Positions 1-15,400 of a DNA stretch of 64,000 bases are shown piece after piece. The position numbers and the translations under genes are program-made. The stretch's first letter is position 1; each line of letters opens with the position of its first letter. Source of the stretch: Cliona cf. orientalis (Eukaryota > Porifera > Demospongiae > Clionaida > Clionaidae); assembly GCA_963930775.1 (NCBI GenBank), contig OZ005707.1:1798001-1862000 (forward strand). Direction: 5' to 3'. The notes beneath the pieces were generated by a model. That model was not told the origin of the DNA and made no database searches. It saw only the letters and a list, made by a program, of their open reading frames with translations.

Positions 1-412
1 ATGAAGGTGATGGATTTGTTGATCTAACTTTCCGAAAATTCAGCAACCCTCCCTCTCTCACGGAAAATATCACTGTTGTTTTCAGTACTGCAGATGGCAC
101 TGCCGAAGGTCTGTTGTTGTTAAACATGCGCACACATACACTCACATGTAGCACACATGCATAGTATATCACCACACTGTTTTAAATCTTATTTTTTAGC
201 TGGACCAGCGGGTGACTACATTGCAAGGAGTGGTGTAGAGGTGACCTTCTTACCAGAGGAAGAAACTAAAACTGTTCGAGTGATGATCAATGATGATAGC
301 AACCTTGAAAGTCTGGAAAACTTCTTTGGCAATCTTATGATATCGTCTGATTCAGCAAGCATTGCTGAAGTAACTGTACCTCAAGCTACTGTGGATATCA
401 ATGATAATGATA
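1..412 (+). CDS. Gene 1 CB1: Calx-beta domain (partial A exon + B exon)
   Basis: Exons are 1-108 (the left edge cuts it; the frame starts at base 3) and 200-412. The A exon ends ITVVFSTADGTAEG. The B exon starts AGPAGDYIARSG and ends VDINDNDS, a Calx-beta terminal strand with its acidic cluster. No cysteines are visible. Exons and intron are nearly identical to CB3 (1675-2122), a recent intragenic duplication. Confidence 0.85.
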
Positions 413-3400
413 GTAAGTGCCCCCACATCTCCCCCTCCTTACTCATCACCTTGATTGGAACTTGCTTCACCTCTCATAAACTGTCCATGTTATTGGAGTT
501 AAAGTTTGTAGGTTTAAAGCTAGCCTATCTATATTATATTAATTATGAACTCTGTGTGAAAGCACAATGTCATTATATTTACATTATAGATTTGGTTTTT
601 GGATTTGAGCAACCTTCGTACACCTTCTCCGAGTCTGTTGGAATTGCAAATCTTGGTGTGCGTCTGAGTCCAGAATCTGGAATGCTTTCTATGCCTTTGG
701 TATTCACATTTACCACAGAAGATGGCTCTGCTATTGGTGAGTGTAGGAAAATGACTTACTAATTATTCTTTCCCAAGTGTTGCAAAGGTCGATCATGGAA
801 TTACATGATGTTCTTACATGTATAATATTAATTGTGTACAGCCCCTGGTGACTATACAAGTGCAAGTACGGAGTATACTTTCATGCCTGGAGATACAAGG
901 CTCGATATTCCAGTCACTATCGTGGATGACTCTAACTTTGAGGATCGGGAACGGTTTCTGGGCAGGCTTTCAACTTCGAACCCAAATGCTGTTATTGATG
1001 TACCCATGACTGAAGTGTTCATTGATGATAATGACCGTAAGTTTTACCACAAAACTGTAATTTATGGGAAAAGGGTGAACCATAACATTGTTATTATGCC
1101 TTCACAGTAGTAGCATACTGTGTAAGAGTTTGATATGTTTATGATTGTGTCATTGTCAGAAAGATAAACCGAGTTATCTTACATCAACTTAGCAGTTCTT
1201 GTGTCACCTGTGGCACCTATACAATCAGCTATGGGCTATGTTGAGTCATGCTTGTCTTGAATATTGCAATGCCCATGTCCATGAGCCATTTAGGTGGGTG
1301 GGGAGAGTTAGTATGGGATAACCATAGCTAGTTTCAAGGCTATGTGCTGTAGCACCTTGCAAATACTCTTTAGCTATAGGCATGGGATTGGTAGACCTAC
1401 TGTATAATAATTATTATTATCAGTTGTACTGATATATCCTAGCATTGGCAAGCAGTTTGCATTTGTTTTGGAAAGAGATTCCCTCTCAAACACACACAAT
1501 GATTGTTCACTGGTTATATACGTCTCATTTATTATAATATTCATCCTCTATCTCGCTCTCCTCTCTCCTTCATCTTCTTCCCTCTGTCTCTTCTTCTCTT
1601 TCTTTCCATCCCCCTCCCTCCCTCCCTTCTTCCCTCCCTCTCCCGCAAATGCACACAATGTACTCTGATTGCAGTAATTCCTATTGGATTTGACCCAGTG
1701 TCATACAGTCGTGATGAAGGTGATGGATTTGTTGATCTAACTTTCCGAAAATTCAGCAGCCCTCCCTCTCTCACGGACAATATCACTGTTCTTTTCAGTA
1801 CTGCAGATGGCACTGCCGAAGGTCTGTTATTGTTAAACATGCACACACATGCACTCACATGTAGCACACATGCATAGTATCACCACACTGTTTTAAATCT
1901 TATTTTTAGCTGGACCAGCGGGTGACTACATTGCAAGGAGTGGTCTAGAGGTGACCTTCTTACCAGAGGAAGAAACTAAAACTGTTCGAGTGATGATCAA
2001 TGATGATAGCAACCTAGAAAATCTGGAAAACTTCTTTGGCAATCTTATGATATCGTCTGATTCAGCAAGCATTGCTGAAGTAACTGTACCTCAAGCTACT
2101 GTGGATATCATTGATGATGATGGTAAGGATAAGTAATCTGGTCAGTTACCTCAGTTACATATCCTGACAAGGTGTTAATTTTAGGACAAGCTAGTGGGGT
2201 TGAGAATTTGATTCATACCTCAGCTATACTACTATAACTCACGAATTGTTCCTTGTCACATAGAATAATAGAGGAGGAGACGGCTGGGAAAAGGGTCTAA
2301 CTGCATGGCCAGAGTTACTGTATTGTTATGGTGCAAATTATTATATTGTGTATGTCATTGATCTTTTCAATCGATAGAGCGTATTGAGGTGGGATTTGAC
2401 CCGACTATGTATTCAGTAACTGAAGGAGGAACTGCAACGTTGACAGTGGTATTGAACATGGCGTACACAGAAGATATAACAGTTTCACTTCAGACTAATC
2501 CAGGCAGTGCTGGAGGTAATTTTTTATAATAATATTATTACTATCTAATAAGATAGTATTCCTCCATTAATTTTAGTAAATCTTTTCCATGCACAAAAAA
2601 ATTATTGTTGATGCAAATGAGGGTAGCTGCACTAGTCTTATGTTATGTTGCCTGTTACACATTATATCAACTATATATTATATTGGATTTCTATTGGGCA
2701 TAGATCCTGATGACTACACTGGAGTGACTACTGTGGTCACGTTTCCTGCTGGCCAAACTACCCAGACGGTTGACGTTCCAACAACAGACGATAATGACTC
2801 TGAAGGTACAGAGTCCTTCACTGCAACACTGAGCAATGCCAGCCCGCCCGATGTTGTGTTCATTACTGAGGATACAGCCACTATCAACATTACTGATAAT
2901 GACAGTAAGCTTTAATTTTGAATACACATACAAACTAGAGCTCTGTAGAGCACATACCCCGCGCGCACATTGTGCAATCTATAGATTTACTTTCATTGCA
3001 TGGCTATAATTTGTGAACTTCAGAGAAATGATGGAATTGCTGCTTAGTTATACTAGGGGTTCCAGTGACACTTGAAAAAGTGCTCTCTGCACCCAGACCT
3101 AGCCCAGATTAGAAAGATATGAATTTCTATCTACATTTGTTGTAACAATAGTAGTATAGCTATCGTACATTATGATTGGTTCCATAGGGCAGTCACTATA
3201 GACATCACCAGCATTATGAACATTGACGACCTTTACCAGTCATACGCTTTACCACTTAGTTGTGCGCATGAGCAGAAAGCACATTATTGGTATGCATGTG
3301 TATTGATGGGCACTGTCGATAGGCGTGGCTACGGTTATTGGTATGCATATGCATTGATGGGCACTGTCGATAGGCGTTGCTACGGTGGCCAACAAAAAGG

Positions 3401-6400
3401 CACTATTTGTGACGCTCGTGGACCGTATCCCTCGATTTGACGCACACTGAAGCCAGTTTTTCGCCGAATTCGATTGATTCTTTCTGATTATGAGTCGCTT
3501 AGATGCCTATATCTCGAGAAATGGCGATTTTTGTGCTAACAACGACGACACAACCGATTGCTTTACCCCTTGCGCATGCGCGCGGGGTAATTATGTGCAC
3601 ATTGTGTATGGTGCCATGGACAATGGTCATAGATAAAGTATAATACTATTTATAATGATAGAATTAGAAATTTGGAACACCACTAGTATCAGCTACATGT
3701 GTATGTATAAATGGCTTCGTAGTAAATCCAGCGCTATATATAGAGAATTCTAACATTTATAATTATTCAAGAGGCCTAATAAAGCGGGTATTTAAAAAAA
3801 AACGGCAGTACTTCTGATTTTAATCACCTATCTACTATGATTCTAATCTACTTAATCAAGTATTGAATTGGTATCCTATGAAATTAGGTTACTTGTAAAC
3901 AATGTTGTTGGTATTTCATACATGTAAATGCTTTCTTCCTTTCCAATTAATTTTTATTGGGCTATTCTACTTTCATCTGGCATATTTTCTGCACCAATTT
4001 GTAGATGTGCCAGTCACCTTTGATCGGCCGAGCTACACTGTGGATGAGAGTTCCAGTACTGTTAGGATTTGCTTCAGTACCACTGCTGGCCATCCTGATC
4101 GTGACATTACAGTGACGATTCAACCCCGACAGCTCAGAGATGGTGATCCATGTACAGATCATCCCACTGCAACAGGTATGACAGAATGAGCACATTTTAC
4201 CTCATAATAATAATATTATTATGACAATTTGATATTTTATTGCAGTTAACAGTGACTTTGATGGGAGCTCGTATTCTCAAACATTCTCTGCTTCTTCCAT
4301 GGGTGGTCAACTCTGTGCAGATATTGATCTGATTCCGGATATACTCTATGAGGGAGATGAGCAGTTTATTGTTGAGTTTACCAATGTGCCAGATACAGCA
4401 AACAGGGTCGATGTGGGTGCCATAAGTCAAACCTGTGTCACCATAGTTGATGATGATGGTTAGTTTATAATTTCTGGTTCAATATAAATTAAATTATACA
4501 TACTTATTAAGCACGCATACCAAATTTATTTCTCTCTCCGTCCGTCTCCACACTAATACACACAAACTAGAGCTAACATTCAACTTTGAAACTCCCAACA
4601 TCACAATCCCTGAGCCAAATGGCCCCGCTGAAATATGCATCGTCATGACTGGCCGTACTACAGTTCCTATTAATGTCACTGCAACAACTGGACCAAAAAG
4701 TGGAGCACCAGATCAAGCCACAGGTAACATTGTTGCTGTCCTTTAATAATGATTTAGACATCACTTAGGAGGTGCCATCATCTCAGAGATACCTTTAGCA
4801 TTATGCATGCATACGTAGTAATCTGAGATTCTGTCAATAAAAATTTGGAGTGCACACGCACTATCAATCAATTCTGTTGCCTCACAAGTATTAGTATAAC
4901 AAAATCTAAAGTACAAGAAGACAATTGCTATTAGTTAACAATTCGGCTTATTTAATGCAAATATGCAGCTGGTTCGGACTACGAAACTACCACCTTCACG
5001 TTGGAATTCACATCCAGTGATGAGGGAACAACAACACGCTGTGCTAATGTGCCAATTATTGATGACCAACTCGGCAATGAGCCAGTTGAACCATTCTCTA
5101 TTTCATTTGTCAGCATTTCTCCCGCAGGACGACAAGGCCCGGATAGTGAAACCTGTGTTTTTATCGAGGATGATGATGGTATGTAAGATCACACTCACCT
5201 CATGCAAGGACATGCAAGTGTTTGTATTATTGATGATGCAAGGGGCGGGATTTCCTTTGATTCTGACCTCAACATATTATTATATAGAGTTATATTTTCC
5301 CCATCCTTTAATATAAAATGACTTTATGTCCCATAATGCCCTATACATAATTATTACCGTATAGCTGGAAATATTGGCGGGAATTAAATTTGGCGGTTGA
5401 GCCCAAAATCGCTATTGAAAGAATGTTGGCGGATTTAAATTTGGCGGTTCGGTATGGGATCACCGTACGTATATATGCGAGTAGAAAATTTTCAAATTGG
5501 CGGATTTTAGTTTGGCGGTTGTAATAAAGACCTCCAACCCGCCAAATCTAATTCCCTGCCAAATTTTCCGGCTGTACGGTACTACATGAAATGTGTTGTA
5601 GGAGTATACAATCGTGAGCAGGGCTTGTCCCAGTGATTTGTATTGTATACCATCCCAGCAATTGTAATTATAGTCCTCACATTATTATAATATTCTATCA
5701 AATATTATGCTGTTGCAGTACCTGAAATCGTCTGGATTGACAGGAATGTCACTATTCCCGAGGGAGAGTACATGGAACTGTGCTTCATGAGTGACATTGG
5801 CACAGCCGTGCCTTATGATGTCACTGTAGATGTTCGTGCAAAGGGTGGCAATCCAGCTTCTGGTAATTATTGAGTGTGTATGTGTTATTGTGAGTGAGTA
5901 AGAGTGAGGCTACCTCAAGGAGGACATATACAGGAGAGAGAGGTGAGAGAGAGAGAAGATGATTATGAGACGATTCGATGCATTTGAGTCTATGATAAAT
6001 TCACTGCATGGATTTCTACCTGCCACTTCCACCATTACATTAGCTTTATAGATAGACAGGCGAGTAAGGGGGAGGGAGGGAGAGAGGGAGAAAGAGAGAG
6101 AGAAGCTGGAAGGAAGGATAAAGAAACCATGATAGTATATAGCTATCATTATTGTATTTCGATATTTCTGTCACAACAGCGGCTGACTACATGGTTGAGT
6201 CAGTTCTTGACTTTACCTTTTCCTCAATGGATCCTGGAGAAGTAATGTGCGTGAACGTGAGTGCTGTTGACGATGATATTGATGAACCTACTGAGCAGTT
6301 TGAGTTTTATTTTACACCGATACTCGACAATGCTCTTGTAACCTTTGGTGATCCATCAACTGCCTGTGTAAATATTCAAGATAATGACAGTGAGTATCTC

Positions 6401-9400
6401 CTATATTATTATCTATCATACATCTAATTTTACAGTGCACTATTATTGCACTAGTATAATTCGTTAATATGTACAATAATTTTGTTTTATCACAGTGCCT
6501 TTGGCTCAGTGGGAGGTTCCAGAAGTTAATATCCCTGAGGGTGACACTCAACAAGTATGCTTCATCCGTACTGCTGATTCAGCTCAATCTTATGAAATTC
6601 AAGTTGGTGTTCGTGGAAAGGGTCCCAGGCCAGCTACTGGTATGTAATAGTAATCATTCATGTGTGCAGGAGATTTATGCTTAAAGTGCATAGTTATGTC
6701 ATTGATAACTGTGTTTGAGGAAGAGCAGAAGCTAGCAGTCCCTACTTAATTTACACTTTATTAAATTGTGTACACTGGACCAGGCGTTAAGGTATGATCT
6801 TGTGTGGCTCTCATTTGCAGGTGCTGATTATTCAGTCCTGACAGACTTGAACTTCGTGATTGAACCATCCTCTCTTAATAGACGTCATTGTATTGCGTTG
6901 AGCATTGTTCAAGATGAAATTGGTGAAGGCATGGAGCAATTTGAATTCTTCTTTGAGAATCTTCCAAACGAGATGGCTGGTGTTGGAACTCCTGCCACCA
7001 CTTGTGTTAACATTATTGATGATGATGGTAAGTGAGATCTTGGAGTTCCGCACCATAACAATAATTATTTACGATATTACTAGGTAGCTAAATGTACAGT
7101 ACTAATGGCCCAGACCCTATGCTGCTAATCATGAAACATTTTTATAATCCATTAGCTTCTTAATGCATACACACCTATGATACACAACGGTAAAGCTACT
7201 ACTATTATATAGCATGGTATAATTATGTTACTATGGTAAGACCATTCTCCAGTGTAGAGCATCCATAGTCAAGTCATGTTCAAAAAGTAACAAAGTAGAG
7301 CTACCTTAGCCCACAATAATTTAATTGGTGTACATTGCCTGTATGGTGGACCACTGGTATACCATAGTAACAATACCAAGTACCTTAGATGATTTCCACC
7401 CGCTCTAACTGCTGCGCCTGGGGTACAGTTAGAACTTGGTGGAAATCACTAAGGTATTCGTAGATGGGAATCACTATATAATATTAATACCTCATTACTA
7501 TCCTATTGTATAAATTCAGTTGTTGAGGTTAACATTGACATGGTGAATGTGACTGTACCTGAGTCGGACCCTATGGTGGAGATATGCTTCTCTCTCAGCA
7601 GTGGCATCTCAGAGTCAATTGTAGTCACGGCTGAAACTAGACCAAAAGATGGAGCCAACCAAGCCACAGGTACATACATTGTCATACTGCAAGACTTAGT
7701 GCTATTGGGTTCTGTACCATCTGCAATATAAAGTTTCTATTCTAAGCCCTTGGAGATTTTATTTAGCGTTGGGGAGATTCTGAGTTGTGAATTGTGTCCT
7801 GAAGAATTAATTAATGCATCAATTATTGCTTGATTGTATGATCATTTGTATTAGTCCAGTCGGTTCATGTTGTCCAATTTGAAAGTTTAAGGGTGCACAC
7901 TATTTGAAGAGCCAGAGAATTTAGTGCATCTGCAGCATAATATTATTATTTCAACTACTTTGAACAGGCTCGAGCTCTTAGTGTCTAAACTAGCAAGTGA
8001 GCATGCAATAATATTGTCGTGAAGTTCAAGGGTTATTAAATTTTTTATACGAAATGTCAGTGTATAGGACAGGAAAATATATGGCATGCATTGTTACCAA
8101 ACAAAGTTGGTGCATGTATAAGCACCTATATATTATAGTGTTCATTCCTTGTCTAATGTATTCCTGTACGTAGCTGGCTCGGACTATTCAAGTACTACAC
8201 TTATGGTGATGTTTCCTCCATCTGCTGGTGGTCAAATGGTTTGTGAAAATGTGCCAATCATGGATGATATTCTTGGAAATGAGGGAGATGAACTATTCTC
8301 CGTCATCATCACAAGTGTCTCTAGCGATAAAATTATGATAGGTCCAAACGATGAAAGTTGTGTGACAATCCTTGATGATGACAGTGAGTCAGATTTAATA
8401 GTTACCACTGTACTCTTCGGTGATTGACGCATCTATGTACGATTCATTTCAGTGCCTGTGATTGAGTGGGATGATTCTGTAGTGAATATTACCGAAGGTG
8501 GAAGTAGGCAGATTTGCTTCTCCAGTGACATAGGATCTGATGTACCTTACGAGGTTATAGTTGGTGTGCGCCAAAAGGGCTCCCCGGCTCTTAGAGGTCA
8601 GTAAAGTAATAATATTATTATTTACCCATCTTGTACCCACAATTTCTGAAGAATAATATTATACACTGAATAATATAGGTTTCTGTAAATAAAATTTTGC
8701 TGCTTAGCTGTAGATTCGCATATTATTGTCATTATAATAGTATCATTGAATTAGCTTAATTTTTGTCCAGCTAGTGTGATGAAGTGAATTCTAATTTAAC
8801 GTAGGTACTGACTACACAATTGATTCAAGTCTAACCGTTCCCATTGCTGCAACTAATTCTGGAGATCAGTTTTGTCTCAATGTGAACACCATTCAAGATA
8901 ACATTGCTGAAGGCACTGAACAGTTTGAGCTCTACTTTGAAAATCTTCCAAGTGAATTTGCAACCGCTGGGATGCGTGACACTGTCTGTGTTAGCATTGT
9001 GGATGATGAAGGTATAATAACGACCTACAATTACGATGACTGTGGCTACACGAGAATATAGCATGGCTGTAGTACAGTGTTTCTGCTACTATACTTGAAA
9101 AGGGGCGCCCCGCCCTGTTTGTGAGTGGCTGGTTTGCAAAAATGCTGACAGCTGCAATAGCTAGTGGTTTTTGTTATAGCTAGCTCCCAAGTGTTGTGGG
9201 TATCTTTGGCTTGCCACAATCTGCTCCAAGACACTATACCGTAAAGTCTGGTTAATAAGCATATGCGCTTATCATTCTCGGTGGTAAGGAAACATGCGCC
9301 TATTAGACGATGTGCGCTTAATAGATAGTGAAATTTTGGTCCCGCCCACTGCCAGCACGTTCGAGCGCTCGATCACAAAGCTAGCAAGTTATGAACACAG

Positions 9401-12400
9401 CGATTCTTGGAAGAAGCTCTGTAATAATTCATTGAAGTATGATCGGAAGCCATCACTGGAAGAAAACTGTGGAAAAATAGCCAATTTCTTCGGCGAGATT
9501 CGCTTCGAAGTTAAGGTCAAGAGGCCGAACCCGTCTCAGTGGAACATCACAGTGTTAAATATAGCCTGTCTCATGCAGCTGGCTATCCGAAAATAGGTTG
9601 GTAAATTAGTTCTAGCCATGTAGAGCATGGAACACTCTTGATCGAACGGTGAATACTAGCTACTGTCGTCTTTATTGGGCACATGCGCTTATTAGACAAT
9701 ACTTAATAACAGGAAGGAAGCATGCGCTTATTAAAAAATATGCGCTTATTAACCAGACTTTACGGTATTATTATGCACTCAGTAGCAATTTATTTTTTTG
9801 CGGTTATTAGGTAATTATGCGTTAATTATGATGAAACCTATGGTGTAATCTATGAGGTAATTATGAGAAAATTCAGGGCCTCGATGGAGCCCTTCTGGGA
9901 CTTGAAATTTAGTGAAATATGTAGAGTATCTTGCGCGTGTACCCAGCGAATACCTTACAAGCAGCGTGTTGCCTTCTCTGACGAGCAGCGACGGCCGAAC
10001 TTCACGCGTTCTCTAGGCTGGCGTATTCCTGTGGATACCGTATAGCGGGAAATTTTCGAGGGAGAAAACTTTCGCGGATCGATAGGAAAGGAGCATTTCA
10101 CGGAGAAAACTTTCGCGGAATACTAAAACTGGTCGCATAATGGGTGTGGCATACCTAGAATTTCGTGGAGAAAACTTTCGCGGATGGCTGAAAAATCGCG
10201 AAATTCGTGAAAGTTTTCTCCCTCGAAAGTTTCCCGCTATACGGTATATATAGATAGCCCTGCGCTATATATAACATGCACCATGAGCAGCGTGCCGCCG
10301 GACCAATCTAGCTGTACTGCGCTGTTGAGTTCTTCTTATAGCTTTGAAACTTTTCACTATCGAGGTCAAGAGCCACTATCAGAGGCTAGTCTGCAACTGA
10401 GGCGCCAGCATCAGTACAGTGAACCCATTATATTGACGACCTTTACCACACACAATTTTCCACTATACAGCTACTGAGGGCATGGTCAAGTTTTTCATAG
10501 TAGTGGTTGTACTGATGTACAATCATACACAGTGACTATCCAAGTGCATGCACATTGCACCAAGCAAAAGAAATGATGATCTGTCTTGGGTAGCTTCGTG
10601 CGGGGTATTACGATAAGCCCAAACCACTCCTGCAAGATACTTGTCCCATTGGCTACCAAACTTGGCAACATGTTTCCGAATCATAAATTACATGCCCAGT
10701 AATAATTTACTTTTCTATGGTTATGAGGTAATTGTAGTGTAATGTATGACGAAACCTATGGTGTAATCTATGAGGTAATTATGAGAAAATTCAGGGCCTC
10801 CATGGAGCCTTTCTGAGACTTGAAAATTTGTATATATGTAGAGTATCTGATGCATGTATCTAGCGAATACATTACAAGCTGAGTGCTGCTTTCTCTGACA
10901 AGTACTGCCGGCCGAACTTTACGCGTTCTCTTGGCTGACGTAATTCCGTGGATAAATGAAGCTAGCCTTGTGCTATAATAGCACGCACGCTGTGTGCCAT
11001 GCCGCGACCAACCTGATGTTCAGAAGCTGTATGGCGATGTCAAGTTCATCTCCTGTGATTGAAAATTTTTAGTGTCGAGGTCGAGAGTCGGTCTCAGACT
11101 CCATCTCTGCGATTGAGGCACCGATATCGATGTGGCTTGGACTGTGTACGCACTATATTGACGACCTTTTCCCATAATTATGGAGCTACTGGGCATGTGG
11201 TCAAGTTTTCATATAAAAATATAATTACTTCAATATTATTGTACTCACAGATCCAGAAGTCAATGTTAATGTTCCTAATATCAATGTACCTGAGGAGCAA
11301 CCTGAGGTTGAGGTCTGTATCTCTGTCAACACTGGTTTTGCTCAACAAGTGGTGGTCACCATTGAGACTGGACCGAAGGCTGGATCATCTAACCCAGCTA
11401 CAGGTATGTAACCTCTCGAGCTATGATAGTGCACATGATTGGATCGTATCTCAATGATCTTGCCCTGTAAGATCTCAACCATAAAAGATGTGTTTTTTGT
11501 CATGCAACTGTGACTAAATTCCTGCAGCCTAGCTGCCATAATCTTACACTCAGCTCTCAATGTTAACTAAACTTCACTGTTTCACACATCTAAATATCAG
11601 GGGTATAGTGCTAACTACCTAGCTGCATGCATGAGAATGCATACTTCATTATAATTTGTCTTATTGTTCTTTGCAGCTGATGTTGACTATGAAACTACCA
11701 CACAATTTCTGACATTTATGCCATCTGCAAATGGCCAGTCGGTGTGTGGCAGAGTGCCAATCACTGATGATTCACTAGCCAATGAAGGTACTGAGCCATT
11801 CTCAGTGCGAATCACCAGTGTCTCAAACTCCAGACTTAGGATTGGCCAGAATGCAGAAACTTGTGTCAATATCATTGATAATGATGGTATGCACTGAAAT
11901 ATTCTCTCTTAATGAATTTGCGTACTACCAACATTACAATTTGCGTTCATAATAGTGCCTGTGATCAAATGGAACGATTCTCTAGTCATCATTCCTGAGG
12001 GTGATAATAGACAAGTGTGCTTCTCCAGTGACATTGGCACTGCTCAACCTTACGATGTGATGGTTGGTGCCCGTGAAAAGGGCGCTAGTCCTGCAACTCA
12101 AGGTATGTATGAAATTGAATAATTATTTGTGATCTACCACTCCATTAGTTTATTGTACTTGTAGTAAATTAAACTTTGATGCGAAATAATGTAGTAAAAC
12201 TACTGACAGCCAAATCTTGTTACCCTATCGTTATTGCTTGCTACATTGTAGATGCGGACTATTCACTGCCGGCTCAGTCTCTGTCCGTCACTTTCTCTTC
12301 AATGGATGGTGAACGGTTCTGTATTGATATAAGTACCATTCAAGATACAATTGATGAAGGCACTGAGCAGTTTGAGTTGTACTTTGAGAATCTTCCAAGT

Positions 12401-15400
12401 GCATTTGCCAATGTTGGAAACCCTAATATTTCCTGTGTCGACATTGAGGATGATGATGGTAAGTTAATGTGCGTTCTATAACATGGACATGTTGGAGGAC
12501 CAGTACTAGTGGTGTATGATATATCACCCAGCTCTAGTGATGCCCCCCCCCCCCCACCTCTCTCTCTCTCTCTCCATTCTTCAATTCCTTCTAGCACATC
12601 ATAATAAATGTTTATCACGTCTACAGTACCTGTTGTTGATGTTGAGCAGCCTAATATCAGTGTACCTGAAAATGAAACTGAGGTTGAAGTTTGCCTCAAG
12701 CTCAGTATTGGCATCACTGAGCAAGTGATAGTGACTGTAGCAACTGGACAAAAGACTGGAGCTCTTGGCCCCTTAGCCACAGGTATTAAAATCTTAATTA
12801 TTGCACTCTTACGTTATTATTAATCTTTCATGACATTGAATTTTGTCTGGATACTTGCAGCTGGTGTTGATTATGTCTCTACTACCAGGATGCTGACGTT
12901 TGTGCCCTCTAACGATCGTCAGAGGGTTTGTACCACAGTACCAATCACTGATGATAATCTTGATGAACCAAATGAACTCTTTTCAGTGAGAATCATTGAT
13001 ACCTCGCTAGCAAGTGGCATTCTGATTGGTACCAACAGTGAAAGCTGTGTGACAATTATTGACGACGATGGTATGTCATATTATACTGTATGCTGTATGT
13101 GTGTATTAGTGTTTGTTGTTATGTAGTACCTGTGATTTCATGGGATGAACGTGAGGTCACCGTTCCTGAGGGTGGAAATAGACAAGTATGCTTCTCCAGT
13201 GACATTGGCACTGTTCAACCTTACAATGTGATGGTTGGTACCCGTGAAAAGGGTGCTAATCCTGCAACTCGAGGTACGTACAATTTGTGATAATGTGTGT
13301 ACATACTTTGTCATTAGAATAACAATGTAAATTGTAAAAATGAGCTTTGGGACAAAGTATGAGGGTGTAAATTCACTACAATAAGTTCAGTGATGATGAA
13401 ATAATATGCAATACTTGCTAGATGTGGACTATTCACTGCCGGCTCAGTCTCTGTCCGTCACTTTCTCTTCAATGAATGGTGAACGGTTCTGTATCAATAT
13501 AAGTGCAATTGAAGATACAATTCGTGAAAACACTGAGCAGTTTGAGTTGTACTTTGAGAATCTTCCAAGCATGTCTGCTCTTGCTGGAGACCCTCGTGTT
13601 CTTTGTGTCAATATCCAGGACAATAATGGTGAATAATAATAATATACATTCTGGTACTGTAGTGATGCCTCTCTTTCCCGTAGCCCTCCACTTACTTTAC
13701 TTTACTTCCTTGTAGCGCTCTATAATAATCAGTAGTTGACTAGTGATATTGCTAGTGTTGTTACTGTTACGTTGAGTAAATTTCTGTCATAATCAATGCT
13801 TCTCACACGGCACAGAACCAACTGTTATTGTTGAGAGACCAAATGTCACTGTACCAGAGAATGAAACTGACGTTGAGATTTGTCTCATACTCAGCACTGG
13901 CATTGTTGAGCAAGTGGTAGTCACAGCTGAAACTGGACCCAAGACTGGAGCTGCCGACCAAGCCACAGGTATTGCAGTTCTATTAATTAAATTTTTATGA
14001 ACCATTATTATAAGTCGTGGCTACAAACACTTTTTTTCAGCTGACAGTGACTACGCAACTACTACACTTATGATAACATTTGAACCATCTTCTGATGGCC
14101 AGAGAGTTTGTGGACCAGTACCGATCATTGATGATCTGCTTGATGAAGCAAACGAGCTGTTTTCTGTGAGAATCACTAGTATCTCAAATCCCGACATCAT
14201 GATGGGCATGAATACTGAAACATGTGTAACAATCATTGATGATGATGGTAAGTGATAATGATGGATAGAAATAGTGTCAATTGAAATATCTGTACCCTAC
14301 CCATAAGGTATGTGTACAACTAAGATCCGCCCTGCACTCCTGTATCGAAGTCATTGTTGACATAATAATATTATTATTATTGGAATTTTTGCTCCATACA
14401 TTAATTTTATAGTTATAGAGTGATTGTTAAATATTATGAACAACTTAGAGACTACATCCCGAGTCCCTCATGAAAAGTAGCCGCCATAAATTCGAACTAG
14501 GACACGTCGACAAACTGCGCATGCTCCGTACACGTGTATTTTGGGGCGCGCGGCTTGAGCCGGTTGACCCGAACGTGACCTCCACCTGCCATGTGCTTGA
14601 CTGAACAGGGAAATCCCCCCGAGTGCGAGCTCGCCAAAGAAAGCGAACTGAGAAAATCGCCATATCTCATCGATAGTCCACGATGTCTTCTACGCTAGGT
14701 TCGAATTCTGGGTCCCAACAACCTTTCATGCGTGCTAAACATTTTGAACAGTTTCACAGCAATTTCATCATCATTTCATCATTACTTTCGTCATCGATTA
14801 CTCATCGCGCGGCCGAATTGTTTTTTGCGAATTGGGACTCGGGATGTAATTATTGTCTATTGCGATTTCTCATGTACCCACAGTACCGGAATTCAATATT
14901 GGCCCACCAATGGTGAACGTCACTGAGCCAGAGGGAATGGTTGAAGTGTGTATCACCACTAACAGCCCACTAGCCAGAAACATCGTTGTCACTGCTGTGA
15001 CTGGACCAAAGAGTGGAGCAGCCAACCAAGCCACAGGTATGGATATAGGCTCTAAGTATGTAGCTGCTATAGAGAGGTTTCGAAATTAATTGACCAGAAG
15101 ACTTAATAAGAATTGCAGCAAGTAAAAAAGTCACATAGCATAAACATCAATCTAATTATTTCATTGGTCTATAAGTACGTATAGTCTATAATTTTTCTTA
15201 ATTGGTAGTTCATCATGATGCATGTGAATTGTCTTGCAGCTGATGCTGACTACAGTACTACAACAATCATGGTGACTTTCATGCCATCAGATCAAGGCAC
15301 GCAGGAACGTTGTGGCATTGTACCAATCATTGATGATATGATCGGCAATGAACCAAACGAGGAGCTCTCGGTAACTCTGATTTCTTCAGATCCATCTGGT

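Noticed and set aside
9294-9596. A 100-codon open frame inside the CCGTAAAG MITE
   Set aside because: No recognisable motif, located within a non-autonomous element; probably chance.
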